From contig JAACJO010000016.1 of assembly GCA_013368445.1 (NCBI GenBank), forward strand, positions 62,001 through 126,000: 64,000 bases of DNA, in the 5' to 3' direction. Positions 33,194 through 45,967 of this stretch are shown piece by piece (the stretch's first letter is position 1; each line of letters begins with the position of its first letter). The notes beneath the pieces are model-generated. The model ran no database searches and was not told the DNA's origin. It worked only from the letters and a program-made list of their open reading frames with translations. The translations under genes and the position numbers were made by a program. This DNA comes from Leucocoprinus leucothites (Eukaryota; Basidiomycota; Agaricomycetes; Agaricales; Agaricaceae).

Positions 33194-34995
33194 ATCTTGA
33201 GAGCGTAGGACAGGAATATGAGCATGACTGATCAGATTGCGTTTCCACATTCACCAAGAAATTTCATCTCGAGATAGTAGTGCTTCTAAGAATGTCAATC
33301 AATGACGACATCACACATTGTCATAGTGAATGTTCGCATGATAACTGTCCCGAGGCCTATAGCACTTGCGTGCACTTACATAACCCAGATGTTTGATGAC
33401 GCTGATGCCTCTTCGATGGTTTAGAACATTTTGTTTCGACTTAGCCCCCTCACGTGTCGACCCCCCCTCACGGTGATGCCTGTCCACTTCAAATTATGTC
33501 CAGGCAACCCTTCACATATCCTCTGTCCTTCGGTAATTATTCCGACCGGACACGCGTGGAGCTGTTGCGGCTCAGAAAAGGGAACATCGTGGAATTAGCA
33601 CTGCCAATTACCCTATTTCATATCATATGCTATCCGTTTCATTTCCCACCCATGCAGTGACATGTCAAAGTGAACATGTCCAGCCTCGAATGTTTTCATT
33701 AATATACAACACTCTACCAGTCTATCAAACTCAATTCCGTGGAGTGGCTCACACAGGTGAGGGTCATTAATTCATTTACCTATAAAACAAACTGAACCAG
33801 GGAAGAAATACTCTTCCGTCTTCTCGTTCTAGTTCTCTTGCGGTTTCTCTGCCTCTAAATGACATCACGACCTGACGCAATTTCAACCCTTGAGTATGTT
33901 CAAGTTGATAATGATACAACACAAAAGCATAAAAAACCGCCCCATCAACCGAGATGAGCAGAAATGTATTGTAGAGATGCGCCACTGATGATATCCCAGC
34001 CACTGACCGTATGTGAACAGCCTTCAGTGATCCCTTCAAGCTAAAAATATGATTACCCCACGTTTACTTGATTGACGTTGGAACCATGCTTCAAGCTGGA
34101 ATTCATTCCTCCAGCTCTCCCAAAATCACTCACGCTGCCATAGGCTTGAACTCCGATCGTTTTCTATAGCGCTTCCATTACTCTGTATCCGACAAGCATT
34201 ATTGCCATTCCAGCATGCTCACCGCGTGTTGCATTTTCCGTTGTGAAACCTATGATCAGGTCAATGGATCCATGATAGTGCATCATTCGCGTTCGCCCGT
34301 TATTGCCTCGCCGGAGAAGTCTATGCTCGTCACCACAGCCTTGCCCCCGGGCCTCCAAGTACCGTGAAAATACTCATAATAATTTCGGCTGCATTTATCC
34401 GTTCGTGGTCAATACATATCACAGGTTATCTTGGGCCAAGGAGGGAGTTGTCCTACTTCGGGAAGATGATACATTCCAGAAAACAGTCACTCGTTCAATC
34501 TTGAATGCTGTTTGCAGAAGTATGATCGCTCACAGCGTCTTCCCCCGTGGCGGAATGCGATGAGATTCTCAAGATCTCCCACATACTTCACAGATTATTG
34601 CATGCCCGTCAGCTTCTTGGATGCTAACAGACCAGCAGAATGTTCATGAAACTGGGATCTTCCGCGTCTTGAAGGAAGCGAAGTATATATACTGCCGGTG
34701 CCAGTTTGTTGCGCTAAGATCCATCCGCCGTTCCATGATTCCTCAGTGCTTGCGCCGCCCCGTCGCCCCATGGGTTTACAGGATACTATTTCGATTGACG
34801 CTTGTCTTGATTTTCATGTGGGTTATCGAAGGCTTGAGGTCCACGATTGCCATAGTGGTCCGCATCTCGGGAAAGGCTGCTGGATTGGTCTTCTTGCGTC
34901 TGTATCTGGTCATCTCACATTTCACATAGTGAAGCACTCAACTATATCTCTTTACAGAAAGTACTTTACTTCCCCTATTTGTATTCATTGGTGAA
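33194..34995. other. Long intergenic region
   Basis: About 1.8 kb. A stretch at 34690-34930 has an open, partly hydrophobic frame, but I could not join it to the downstream membrane-protein gene, so nothing is annotated. Confidence 0.45.
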
Positions 34996-36819
34996 ATGAG
35001 ACGGTGAGTTATTTCGTGACCATCTCCCAAGCTGCTTGACCTTTTGAGCCCAAATCAGGCTCTGGCCAATGCGCTATTGGGTCACCCTCGTTGAAATACT
35101 GTGGTTGTTATTTGGGATTTCTGGGAGTACGCTTCTTCAAGCCTATGTGTATTGTGCTCCCTCTAACTCCTTATCCCAGCACTCACTTTCATGTTGATCG
35201 CCCCAGTCCTAAGTGGATACACCCTAGCAGGTCTTCTGAAAGACAATTTTTTCTATGCATTCGCTCTTCTCTCTTTTGGAGTCCTATATTTCATATCCCT
35301 CCTTCTCGTCATCTGGGACATCGTGTTTCATCGTGGCAGTAATATTCTAGAGCCTTATGATGGTCTCAAAGCTGCATCTACAACTAAAAGGAACATTATT
35401 CTTGGTCACGATATATTTCAAACACGCTTCAGGTCCGTTTTCTAGTTGATCATTAGTATAAATCATTTTATTAACCCAGTTTTCAGCAATGACAATATCG
35501 TGATTCGATCTGCGCGCGGTATCGTTGCTTTCCTGCTGTTTCTTGCAATCATCTGCGTAGCCGTGTATGTACTGCTATTACTCCCATACTCATGGCGAGG
35601 CCTTTTGGAGTACAGAACCTTCAGGAATCCCTACGTTACGGGGATGAAGGCCAAGCCCACCAAGACATTGATTTTGGGATTCAATGGACCCTTGTTTCAG
35701 TTCCTAAATGTGGACAAAATCGTGTTGGATGGGTCTGTCGCTGTCAATATGACCAGAGGACAGCCGGGCGATGAGAGTAAGAGTCACGGGGCCACTCTAC
35801 ACGTTTAAAGCTAACATACTCTCGTACAGCCGCGCTCACATGTGCTCCTGGGACACCTCAACAAAACGCGGTTTTCTGCCCCGTTTCTCTGGACTCTGCA
35901 TTTTTCGCACGAGGCCGTCTGGATGTCTCCTTTGACTTTTCCAAGGGATTTCCTAACTTGAGCGCCCCTCCCTCGGAGTGGTCGCCATTCCCTATCAAAG
36001 TCTACATAGGATTTGATCAACCTTTGACAGATATCTATCAACAGACACAACCGCTCTATCTTTTTGCTGGCCTTCGACTCAATGTTTTTGCCGACGTGTC
36101 CGTGATAAGGAAAGTTTCAAGTGTCGACCTTGAAGCTTTAGGTTTTGGCCTCGTCAGTCAGCTAGTCGCTTTGGATATGCATATAAAAGCTGATGTTGAA
36201 CTTGATTTCTTTCCAACACCAGGACAGCTTCGTTGTTAGGGGTGTTCATTCATTTCCGATGCCTGAAGTGGGGGAATCTCCTCGGAACACGAGTATTGGG
36301 TCATTTCGAGTTACCTTCGGTGACCAGTTCATAACCGTCGTGGAAAAAGAGTACAGTGCTCGCTCCATCACTGAAGGTTTCTCAACACTTGGTGGTATCT
36401 GGACTTTTCTTAATGGTGCATTTGCGGCCATTTTCGGCTCTACTTTGATGCTGGTGCTCTTTAGTGCGTTGCTCTTCATTCACTTCTTATTTGACGCTTC
36501 CGACTGAGCAGGTAAACCAGACAAAAAGCCGCTCTCTGCATATGGATTGTTACATACACTACGAGGAGGCGGAAGTTTGCAACCTGATGACAAAAAGATT
36601 CTTACACCGGAGGAACAGGTTGAGATCCTGGAACTCCTGCGGACCCACTTGTTGGATGTAGGTGATGATAATAAGTCGAAGACAGAGTCGACCGAGGATT
36701 CTGAAGCTCCCGCTGGTGAGGACGCCAACCACGCCACGTGGCCTTTACTTGTCAAACCTTCCGAGCTACCTTCAGATTCCAGCTCTTCGGTCCAATCTGA
36801 GGCTGACAGAAATAAATAG
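34996..36819 (+). CDS. Multi-pass membrane protein, unknown function
   Basis: Predicted 496 aa in seven exons: 34996-35003, 35059-35126, 35180-35432, 35487-35776, 35830-36152, 36223-36463, 36512-36819; the frame is intact. Three hydrophobic regions occupy the N-terminal third, the last around AFLLFLAIICVAVYVLLLL. A ~200-residue soluble, beta-rich-looking domain follows, then a helix near TLGGIWTFLNGAFAAIFGS, and an acidic Ser-rich tail. The arrangement resembles mushroom-restricted proteins annotated only as hypothetical. The 8-nt first coding exon is inferred from splice phase and is weak; translation could instead start at the ATG at 35067 (exon 2). Confidence 0.7.
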
Positions 36820-37561
36820 CAGGCAGAGTCTTGTTTCGCAGTTATTCTTCCTTTTCGTTTGTTTGCATTGAGTTTGCGTAGACGATACAAAATAACGGGT
36901 AGTCCGTACTTGCTTGTTGTCGGACTTGATGACGAGACAAAAATAATACCACTGAACTTGTAAACTCCGACTTAGTAGTACTTTATTCACACATGTGGTT
37001 AGCTTCATCGACACCGGCGCTTGAGACTGGAAATTGTGTCGCTGGAATCTTGACAAGCTGATGCTAGAAACGTTCATTTTGCGCTCCGTAATTGTCGTCT
37101 TCATGGATTCATTGATTTCGAAGCACAGAATTCTGGCCGCCCATGATATGGGTGGTGGCGTTGCCACGTGGACAGTTCCCAGCTTTCGGGAGCTGCTCGC
37201 AATGTTGCTTCCGACTCCTTCACTCAAGAAACAGAATTGAAAGTTATGTCGCCTCTGACCCCCTTAGGTCCCCTGTCATCTTCACGGATGCAAGCTCGGT
37301 ATGCAAAGGATGTATAAAGAGTCAATCATAGTGCCCTTAGGACACGGGATCCAACCGCATCCTAGCAGCTAAGCATGTTTAAACGTGTGGCATAGCTGCA
37401 GGGTCTTCGTGACATTTACACTGGTGTCCTCAGTATCTCATTTGCGCCCAAACTTCCGAACTTCTAGATCGAAACGCGAGAGAAATAAAAGAAAACGGGG
37501 GAGGGCTGGATATCTTCTGTTTCCTGGGCCACGTTCTCCGTTTCCCCGACGAACTTAGGCC
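36820..37561. other. Intergenic, no gene seen
   Basis: Spacer between the membrane-protein gene and the lipase gene. No supported feature. Confidence 0.55.
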
Positions 37562-38840
37562 ATGATTTCTCTCGGATTGGCAATCTCCTTGCTTTCTTTC
37601 GCCTCGGCCTTCGTTAGTGCGACACCGATCCATGAAGATATCACAGATGCAGCGGCCACAGCCAACATCGCCCACCTTGCAAGGCGCGCGACTTCACCTT
37701 TGTCAGCCGCTCAGATAGCCTCTTTCAGACCCTATACAGTCTATGCCGCGATTCCAGGTTGTGGACCCGCAAGCCTCTTGGCCTGGAACTGTGGTCGGTG
37801 CTTCTACACCTCACTGATGCTCATTTGACTGATCGAGCAACTCCTTATTACGATTTTTCTACCATGTAGCCAAATGTTCATCCAATCCGGAATTCACGCC
37901 AGTCGATGCCGGAGGCGATGGTGGCCTTGTACAGATCTGGTATGTAGGATATGATGCGGCACTTGACACCGTCATTGTATCATTCGAGGGTACAGACTCG
38001 CAGAAAATGTACGTAACATCTGGCCTCGATGAAGATTCCGAATATTTGAGAATTTTAAGTTAACGACTGAGCATAGCATACCCGTTATCATAAATGCCGA
38101 TATTATCCTCACTCCTCTGGATTCCACCCGCTTTCCAGGAATCAGCTCTGATATCCAAACTCATAACGGATTCGCCATTGCTCAGTCCTTGTAAGTACTA
38201 TTATCAATTTTCTGTGATTTGCTTTATGGTTAAACTCACTCCACCAGATCCGCAGCACCTGTTCTCTCTGCTGTGAAAACTACAATGTCGAGATTCAATA
38301 CTTCTCACGTCACTGTTGTCGGGAACTCCCTTGGTCAGTCTCCAGGAATATGATGTCTTCCTATGATCTAGATGACTGATATGGCCCGACAACGACAGGC
38401 GCTGCTATTGCCACTATATCAAGCATTCATCTCAAGCTTAACCTACCTTCAACAACCACCTTCAAGCTTGTTGCGTATGGTTCCCCGCGTGTTGGGAATC
38501 AAGCGTTTGCGGACTATGTTGACGCTCACTTCCCCGGCGCGGTCTCTCGTATTGTGAACAAGTCAGTAATTCATGGCTATATCTATATATACGTATCATT
38601 AAATAATGATCTTCTATGCGACCCACCAGGAAAGACATCATTCCAATCCTCCCTCCTATGTTCCTGGGCTTCCATCATGTTGAGGGCGAGCTTCACATCC
38701 TTAATGATCTTTCTTGGGTCTCGTGTCCGGGACAGGATAATCCCGACGCCAATTGCTCAATTGGTTACACTCCAGACGTCTTTTCTGCAAACGTAGAAGA
38801 CCATGGTGGACCTTACGATGGCCTTTGGATGGGATGTTAA
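37562..38840 (+). CDS. Secreted class-3 (fungal type) lipase
   Basis: Predicted 314-aa extracellular alpha/beta-hydrolase acting on acylglycerols or other esters. Exons: 37562-37793, 37870-38008, 38077-38190, 38248-38333, 38399-38561, 38630-38840; frame intact. A clear signal peptide (residues ~1-20) leads into a short pro-like stretch with RR. The oxyanion strand reads TVIVSFEGTD. The nucleophile Ser lies in GNSLG (about residue 188), where most relatives have GHSLG. The acid is the Asp in NKKDIIPILPP (about 247) and the base probably His303 near the C-terminus (EDHGGPY). Cysteines at both ends fit disulfides. The family is common in saprotrophic fungi. Confidence 0.9.
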
Positions 38841-39878
38841 CGCGGTAGTGAATCTTCTAACTACACCGGAGCCAGGTCAATTGAAATATTGTTATGAGTA
38901 AATCGATTTTAGTACAGCCAACGAGTCACCATGTATGCAGAGATGTAAGAGTGCACTAAAATCAAAGTTGAGACAACTGTTAGCCAATTTATGATCGAGA
39001 AGTCGCGGCTGAGATTACCCAGATTCGTCCTGATAATAGGAGGTATTTCATCTTACTAAGTACATCGCTCGTAAGAAATCAATGTTGGCCCCATAAGTTG
39101 TGTATGGTGGGATACGTGAACCCAAGATCATCGGAGGCTGAGGAAGCTCTGACGGATGTCAAGCTCGCTTATCCGTGACCTCGACATGTGAAAATTGCAT
39201 CGACTTTGGGTCTTCCTCGCATGGTTTTCACCTATTATTTGCTGTATGGCTGGCCCTAAGTACTGTTTACTCACCCGGCGTGGCTTTCAGTAACCACATC
39301 TTTTGTGGTACTGTAGCATCTTCGAGCTTGGCATGTCATGGCATGTCACCACGCGCGGCAATCACCGGCCATCCCAACGAATTGTCTGTCTTGAAATTGC
39401 TTCTTCAATCGGCGGCCGCAAACTCAACCAAACGTCGATGCGTCAGCTCTGCTTCCGGTCACTTCTGTACATGTATGTATAGCATGTTCCTAGGGTGGCC
39501 TTACCGTGGCAGTTTTCCTAGGGAACCTCCAAGTCACCAGTCAATTTGCCTTGGAAGCTAACCATCGCAACGTCAATGGCATGAATCCTTTGCGAGCGAC
39601 TTCCTGTTCGTCATCTTTGCTTCCTCTTACTAAATGTGGACTCGCTGATCAATTTTACCACAGACATTGGCCTTGTAACCTATACTTGGGACTGGGTCTC
39701 CAATCTCACTGTCGAGTATGAGTTTTTGTGGAAGTACGTCAACTGTGTTGATCTCCACCCTTGTGCCAGCATCTCAATTCACGGCCTAGATACCCTCTAT
39801 GTGACATAAGTGCAGCTCAGGCACTCTATCTAGCCACTCGATATTCGCCGTTTCTCTGCCACGCGTGAGCTTCTCCCA
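38841..39878. other. Intergenic or unresolved 5' part of the next gene
   Basis: A short open stretch near 39665-39745 (TYTWDWVSNLTVEYEFLW) resembles the first helix of DUF6533-type proteins and may be the missing 5' exon of the gene at 39879-40912, but I cannot join the frames. Confidence 0.4.
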
Positions 39879-40912
39879 GTGCAACAAAACTACCGCCACA
39901 TTCCCCTCAATCTCAAGCAGTTCTTTCTCATTAGGGGTCATCTCGCAATAATCAACATCACCGAGAAGCATTTACCGACGATACCAGAGCAACTATGTCG
40001 ATACTGGTTCTTCTACAGTCTCGTCACTGTTGGGTGGAGCTACGAGCTGTTGCTCATGAACCTGATGCTTCGAGTCTATGCGCTCTATCAACGCGACTGG
40101 AAGATTATGCTCTTGTTCTTTTTCCTCACCTTCGTTAAAACTGCAAACATTGTCGTTTCCTGGTTTCTATTTATTCCGGCGTTTACTTACACGCCAAGCT
40201 GTATGCCTCTTGTGAAGGCGCCGATCGGTTGGATGGCTCTTTCTGCGTACGTCCATTTTTCTACATTATTGTTTTCGTGTTCAACTCAAACGCAACAGGG
40301 GCCTAGAACTCGTGGTGCAGGCGGTGCCTGTATACCTTACGCTATCGCGAAGTTCACATATCGAGAATACGATGAGGCAAAGGCGAGTCGCCAATTTTAT
40401 TTGTGGAATGAGGCGGGAAGGAGTGGTTTGCTGGTCTGTGCTTTCACGTACGTGCATCCTCAGCTTTTGTTAGGAACATTCACACATCTCGGTCATCATC
40501 CTTGTATAGTCTTCTCTGCAGTGTGCATTTCTATCCTGTTACGCTCGCGAAAATCGCCAACTGCCTTCCTTCATATAACATACCCGTAAGCCTCACACCC
40601 TCCTTTACAAACTTCACTCTGAACCTTGAACCAGACTTGTCATTTCTTTCATTTCCATAGTGGTGCGCTGCCCTCTTCACCCATCACTTACCCTGTCTCA
40701 TCTACTCACGCTCGATTCAGTGCTGTCGTCTCATCCTACAAATTCAGCGACGGTCAGATTCTGAAGAACCTCAGGACGGTGACCATATTCACAGTCGTAC
40801 AGGATACCTTTCATTCGAGTTAGATGTCCATGATTCTGTTTGGGATGCTCCGACATACGAGCCTGAACAAGATATGGCAGAGCTGGCTAATGCTGAACGG
40901 ATGGGTACTTGA
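39879..40912 (+). CDS. DUF6533-like seven-helix membrane protein, model incomplete
   Basis: Hydrophobic segments around RYWFFYSLVTVGWSYELLLM and IMLLFFFLTFVKTANIVVSW, with the LMLRVYALYQRDWK loop typical of Agaricomycete seven-helix DUF6533 proteins. A GT-AG intron joins AFT to LLCSVHFYP (donor at 40449, acceptor just before 40510), and another joins YNIP to WCAALFTHH, giving a soluble acidic tail ending at the TGA at 40910-40912. Around 40245-40330 the frame is ambiguous: splicing a 52-nt GT-AG intron gives one frame and read-through another. The N-terminus is unresolved. The gene may be intact with an unusual intron or may carry a frameshift. Function unknown. Confidence 0.5.
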
Positions 40913-41246
40913 CCTATTAAGGAGTATAAGGTTTAAATGTAGATTATACAAATATGTACTTGCAATAATAATCACTCAACATTTCTCCGATAGAAACTGG
41001 GTCAAAGTTTACCCCTGGCGTGTTCCATATCTCAATACCTTGCGCGTTTTTCTCACTCGACACTTAGACCAGAAGTTACACTATGCCTCATTCGACCAAT
41101 TCGCTGCGGTGCTGGCACTGATCCTACTCCAACCCAGAAGACCGAAAATCATCACGGGCCCTAAATTGAGAGTGATCGAGTTTCCCTTCAATTAGATATC
41201 ACTGTATCCTGGTAGCATTATATTAACTCGGCTATCTGAGCCTTGT

Positions 41247-41807
41247 CTACTTCCCTTCAGGTACCTCATATTCCCTTGGAATAAATGGACGAAGGTACTT
41301 CTCCATATAATCCTCCGGAATCCCTGCCTTAATACCATCCGCAATCGCCATATTCATCCGATAGATATACTCCGGATTCGGAGGGCTCTCCTTGAGCCAT
41401 TCCCCGTTAATGTAAAATAACGCCTTTGTCTCCGATTTCTCTGGAGAGGACGTAGTCCCGAGGAAGGTTATGGTGTGGTATTTCTTTAGATAGTACACCG
41501 GTACGTGTTCGTATCCGTCGAGATTCTTCTCGTCGGTCTCGGAGAGTTCGTAGATGAGGCCGTAGAGTATATCGCCAGGGGACCGCTTTACATTGGCGAA
41601 GCCCCGCTCACAGATGATCCATTTCCTGTAGGATTACCTGAAGCTTAGTTCGACGATATCTCATCGATAACATGTAGAGCAGGCGCCTACTCACCAATCC
41701 TTGATAAGCCCAACACCTAAGTACTTTGACTCGGGGCAGCGGCGAGCCATCTGGTCTAACCACATGTTACTACCATAGCCAAAGTAGACAGGGCGAGTTA
41801 GAACCAT
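41247..41807 (-). CDS. Gamma-glutamylcyclotransferase-like protein
   Basis: Predicted 163 aa in two exons (41807-41695 and 41625-41247, minus). The N-terminal YFGYGSNM is the substrate-binding glycine loop of the GGCT/AIG2-like fold. The candidate catalytic Glu lies in LDGYEHVPVYY, the position of the acidic residue that drives cyclisation in GGCT. Such enzymes convert gamma-glutamyl amino acids to 5-oxoproline in glutathione turnover, or act on related gamma-glutamyl amines; which one cannot be told here. Length is usual for the family. An in-frame extension upstream to 41888 exists but adds an unlikely leader. Confidence 0.85.
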
Positions 41808-42026
41808 GGCATCAAATAGCTTGTGTGGAAGTGGCGATGAAGCTGTTGTGAACCTAGATTCCCACATTATAGGCTTGAACCCGCACATAAATAGCTCCCA
41901 TCGAGGTTGAGGTAATTAATAAAGGGGAATCTGACAGCACGAATTATATGACATAGATGGAAAATAAATAGCGGGGTGAGAATTTTTGAAAATGACAGTC
42001 AAATGTGAATCCTCCGAGCTCAGGCA

Positions 42027-43086
42027 TCAGGCTATGGTAGGACCCTGAGCATAAAGACGCTCCGGATCGTTAGCCCGATATCCCTGCATCAAAACATCCT
42101 GCTCTTGCAGTTCCGTTCTCGACAACACTAATCCCGGTATCGCAACCAAACAAACACACAGAAACTCTGGTAGAGCAGAGAGGGGATAATAAGTCGCTTC
42201 ATGCGCTCGCTGTCCGAGTGTGATCACCGTATAAATCATCCTCTCCACCAACAGAGCAGAAATAAGAGCCAGAAGTGTTGCTGCGTGCGTGTCAACGAAT
42301 GTGTTCGTCTTGAGACCTGTGCGTCTGTATTCTAGGAAATGGTAACAGCAATCAGAAAGGTCTATCCCGGTAGCACTACTAGTGGGAGAGAGAAGGACGT
42401 ACTTGTGGATTTGAGGTAAACGAAAGCTCCGGATCTGAATCCTTGAATTGCAGTGGCGCCGAAGAGAACCCACGTCCCGGCAGTTCTCAGAGTTTTCCCC
42501 AGACTCTGCTTGTCAGGGTCGCTATCACTGATATTGGATGTCCCGATAATGACCAACACAACCGACGCGATGATAATCAGGTGATATAGCCTTTTGTTGG
42601 TGAGAATGACCATTGCGGGTTGTTTGTATTGAATACCAGCTATCCGCTCACTGTTTGAAAATATTATGAAGGTCTTAACGAGTGGCATAACGTCGATATA
42701 GAGCTTACCGGTCACTCTGCAAACTGTACGTCGCGAACAAAAGACCTGAGAAGCCCATCCCGAAGAGGATCTGGTCAGCAATGACCAAGCCCAATGTGGA
42801 GGCAGCTGAATCCGATCCAGCTATGACAGCTCGAATAATGAACCCAACTACTCGGACTGTGTTGATGACCGCGATAATTAGCATGGATTGAACTCGGACT
42901 TGTGATCAATATGGTCGTACCCGTACAAAAGGCAATCATAAAGCCAAAAACGTAGTTGAACCCTTTGACTGCGCGCCAGGCATAGTACGCTGCGAGGGGA
43001 GCATAGATGACGGTAAAGATAGCCGCAGCAGCAACCGATTCGATACCAAAAAGGTCTCCGTAATTAACTGCACCAGAGCTTGACAT
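42027..43086 (-). CDS. DUF7702-like seven-helix membrane protein
   Basis: Predicted 286 aa in four exons (minus): 43086-42927, 42856-42709, 42650-42403, 42331-42027; frame intact. About seven hydrophobic helices: the first around AAAIFTVIYAPLAAYYAW, a middle one LYHLIIIASVVLVIIGTS, and the last two around LLALISALLVERMIYTV and FLCVCLVAIPGLVL. Architecture and length fit fungal membrane proteins annotated as DUF7702, loosely like RTA1-type proteins. No catalytic motif is visible. Function unknown. Confidence 0.75.
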
Positions 43087-44446
43087 CGGATTTCGAAGTG
43101 AAATAAGTAGGACTCTGAGAGCAATTCAGAGAAAGATCAGGAATTCTTGGCGTAGTCGAAGTGATAAAGCCAAGAGAGGGATCGATACTGTGGATAGGGA
43201 GCTCAAGACAGCGAAACGAGAGTTGCATTTATAGTGCCAAGATGATCAAGCCGCCGACCCTTTTACAAAAGGGTATGGCGGTGACGCCAGATGGATGGGC
43301 GTTGAGGTTGAAGAGTTAGGATCGCTAGATGCCGCTGGTCTGCCGATGCATGCTGTGGTGCGGAAGATACACGAGAGTGAGCCTCAAACGCTGCGGTTGT
43401 TGGGGATAGATCAGTGTCAGTGATCTTCAGAGGTTTATTTTTGGAAGTCCTATAAATTTTGCATCATTGCCATAAATTTGAATTCGAGTGCACAGCTTTA
43501 TAGAGTCACCTCTCCAGGACCACCGTGGTGCAGAGCTCGTTGTCTGTGCGTTAGGCAGTGTTGCGCAGTTTTTCATCGTCGTCAGTTACCTTTTGGCTAG
43601 GACTCTATACAATACGAAAACAAAGCACGCACACCATCTGATGTTCAGTGGCTATTTCTAGACTCAATCAAGTTAGAACGGAATGCCACTCAATGCATAC
43701 TGCCCGTTCGTAACGGCAAAACCGTCAACGGATTGATTGCTGAGTCCTGTTCGTTCATTGTGGTACTCTGGGGACACCGATATCCCGACCGGCCAGCGAA
43801 ATCCTCTTTGAACCTTCGATGTAGCGAGCCTCTGACTCGCTACCCGTCCTCCATCCTACACACTATCATTGAAAAGCTCCACCAAACCACGATCCGCCCG
43901 CCCCGACTGCGTTTCATCATTGCCCTTCTCAATGGCTTCTCACCACCGGCGCTGAAATAGAGTCTATTTTGAGTGTAGGTACCATTTGTTAGTGAGATGA
44001 CATGATACTGGTCAGACCTATCAGAAGTTCCAGCCAGTGAGCGCGCGTTACCGTCGTCCCTATTCGTATAGCACATATGCGCCTGACCTGGACACTAATA
44101 CCAGCTAATCAGTGGAGCGTTGTTTCCCTCCGAGGCGTGTACAATTTGATATGCTCAACTTACGTTTTCGGTGTGGTATCTAACCCGGACATAGGTCGGA
44201 CTGTTGATTCGACCGAGTTTGCGACTCTTGAGATTGTCGGACGGAGGGTCGGGAGGGACGTCTTAGCGAGTAGTAGACAAAGTGTTTCTGACATCACTTG
44301 ACAGGTACGACGCTTCGGTACTGTTTGGGTGGCAGATAAACATCTAGTCGCGATGGTCACAATGGTTTCCTTCAAAAGGAATCAAAGTTAAAAATAACCT
44401 TTTTCATAAGTATACAGAGCTCTACACCGTAAAATACGGGAAAGTA
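43087..44446. other. Intergenic, no gene seen
   Basis: About 1.4 kb upstream of the DUF7702-like gene and 3' of the F-box gene. No supported feature. Confidence 0.5.
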
Positions 44447-45967
44447 CTAGATAATTAACAACGTCCTTGAATCCAATACCAAACCACACGGATCTAAACA
44501 AACTACCAATTCTCCCTTTGGTCTGCTCTTCAAGAGCCTCTCGACAGCATAATAAACCATCTTCCTATCCTCCTCTTGCGCACCCCCGCCCAAACGGTAA
44601 TCCAAACCTCTCACCTCACCCTCCGCATACCTATTAAAAACCTCCAATTTCCTCAACTTTGGAAATACATGTACCGCGCCCCCACTCGGGTTCAGCCCCA
44701 AGTTCAAGGAAGAAGACAACATGGACGGGTTTAATCGGTGGATGAGATTTGCAGTGGCGTAGTCTAGCCCAAGATATACGAGATTTTTTAGTTGTTTCAT
44801 GTTGAGGAAGATGAGGAGGAGGGGTTCGGGTATTGTGGGATCGAGAATCGTGAGATGGGTGAAATTGGAGAGGTGAGAGAGGGAGAGTAGGAATCGAGTT
44901 AACCCGCGAATGGGTGCTGCGACGTTACCAGGATTGTACCCCACCGAGTTTTGGGCTACGCGTAATGAAACGAGGTTGGGTACTTTCAGGGAGTTATAAA
45001 TCTGCACTGGAGAGGATTTGAATTCTAGATCCAAGTGCAAGAGGGAGTAGTGTGTTAGGGGTGTGATGTCGGGAGAGAGGGAGGTAGGGTTGTATATCCC
45101 CCGTGCACGGAGACGGACGAGTCGAGGTGCGATTTTTAGAATAGACCAGAGATAATATTGTGTTATTTTTCCGCCGATATTAATCCATGTCAGATGTTGC
45201 CATCTCGATAAATGAAGTGGCGGATTTAGGTCCGTCGACTCCCAGGAAACGCGATAGAGCTTCGGTGCTTGGAATATATTCGCCCATAATCGATCGCGTT
45301 CCGGAATTGGTGTAGCCCAAGGAGGAAATTCAATGTGTACAGCTTCGAGATGGTGGAGTTGTCGAGGGTTGAGTCGAGATAATGACCACTGGAATTCGGA
45401 GCATCGAAATTCGAGGCGTAAACGTTGGATGTATGAAGTGTGGTAGAGAACAGCCGCGAGAGCTTGGTCGGTGGCTTCTTCGAGCTCGTGTGGGGCGCAC
45501 TGAATATCGAGTTGAATGAATATAATATCAGTCAGTCTGTTCCCCGCGCGTGTGAGCCAAGTGTCGATCGCGTATGCTTGGTGGTACAGGGGTCCGATTA
45601 TAACAAGGGAAGACCAGAACTCGGGTATGGAAGAGATAACGGCGCGCCAGTACGCGCATACGTGGCTTAATGAGAAGGGATTGAGTTGTTGGGTGATATT
45701 GGTGTATAAACCCGGTGTGAGAGATCCAGAAGTGGGTTCGTCGACATAGACGATGGGACCGGTGGCAAAATAGAATAGGAAGATTTGATGGAGGACTTCA
45801 AAGGGAAGTTTATCGATGGCGCGAAAGGATTGACTCTTGGATGCGTGTAGGGATTGTTTTATTGACATATGGCTCCGTGGTTTGGGAGGTGGAGGTGGGA
45901 GAGGACTGGTAGGCCGGGTGGCTTCGAGGATGTCGACATAGGTGTGAAGTGGGGGTAGCCTTGACAT
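44447..45967 (-). CDS. F-box-like domain protein
   Basis: Predicted 506-aa single-exon protein. A proline-rich N-terminus is followed by an F-box-like helix pair beginning KLPFEVLHQIFLFYF (about residue 53) and the SHVCAYWRAVISSIPEFWS element typical of basidiomycete F-box proteins. The remaining ~400 residues have leucine-rich, irregular repeats (for example LTHLTILDPTIPEPLLLIF) that probably form a solenoid for substrate capture. Such proteins are presumed adaptors for SCF ubiquitin ligases and are greatly expanded in Agaricomycetes. Target unknown. Confidence 0.85.
   Translation of the reverse strand: MSRLPPLHTYVDILEATRPTSPLPPPPPKPRSHMSIKQSLHASKSQSFRAIDKLPFEVLHQIFLFYFATGPIVYVDEPTSGSLTPGLYTNITQQLNPFSLSHVCAYWRAVISSIPEFWSSLVIIGPLYHQAYAIDTWLTRAGNRLTDIIFIQLDIQCAPHELEEATDQALAAVLYHTSYIQRLRLEFRCSEFQWSLSRLNPRQLHHLEAVHIEFPPWATPIPERDRLWANIFQAPKLYRVSWESTDLNPPLHLSRWQHLTWINIGGKITQYYLWSILKIAPRLVRLRARGIYNPTSLSPDITPLTHYSLLHLDLEFKSSPVQIYNSLKVPNLVSLRVAQNSVGYNPGNVAAPIRGLTRFLLSLSHLSNFTHLTILDPTIPEPLLLIFLNMKQLKNLVYLGLDYATANLIHRLNPSMLSSSLNLGLNPSGGAVHVFPKLRKLEVFNRYAEGEVRGLDYRLGGGAQEEDRKMVYYAVERLLKSRPKGELVVCLDPCGLVLDSRTLLII

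Noticed and set aside
34621..34929. Hydrophobic ORF as a 5' exon of the membrane-protein gene at 34996
   Set aside because: I found no splice combination that joins it in frame to the downstream exons.
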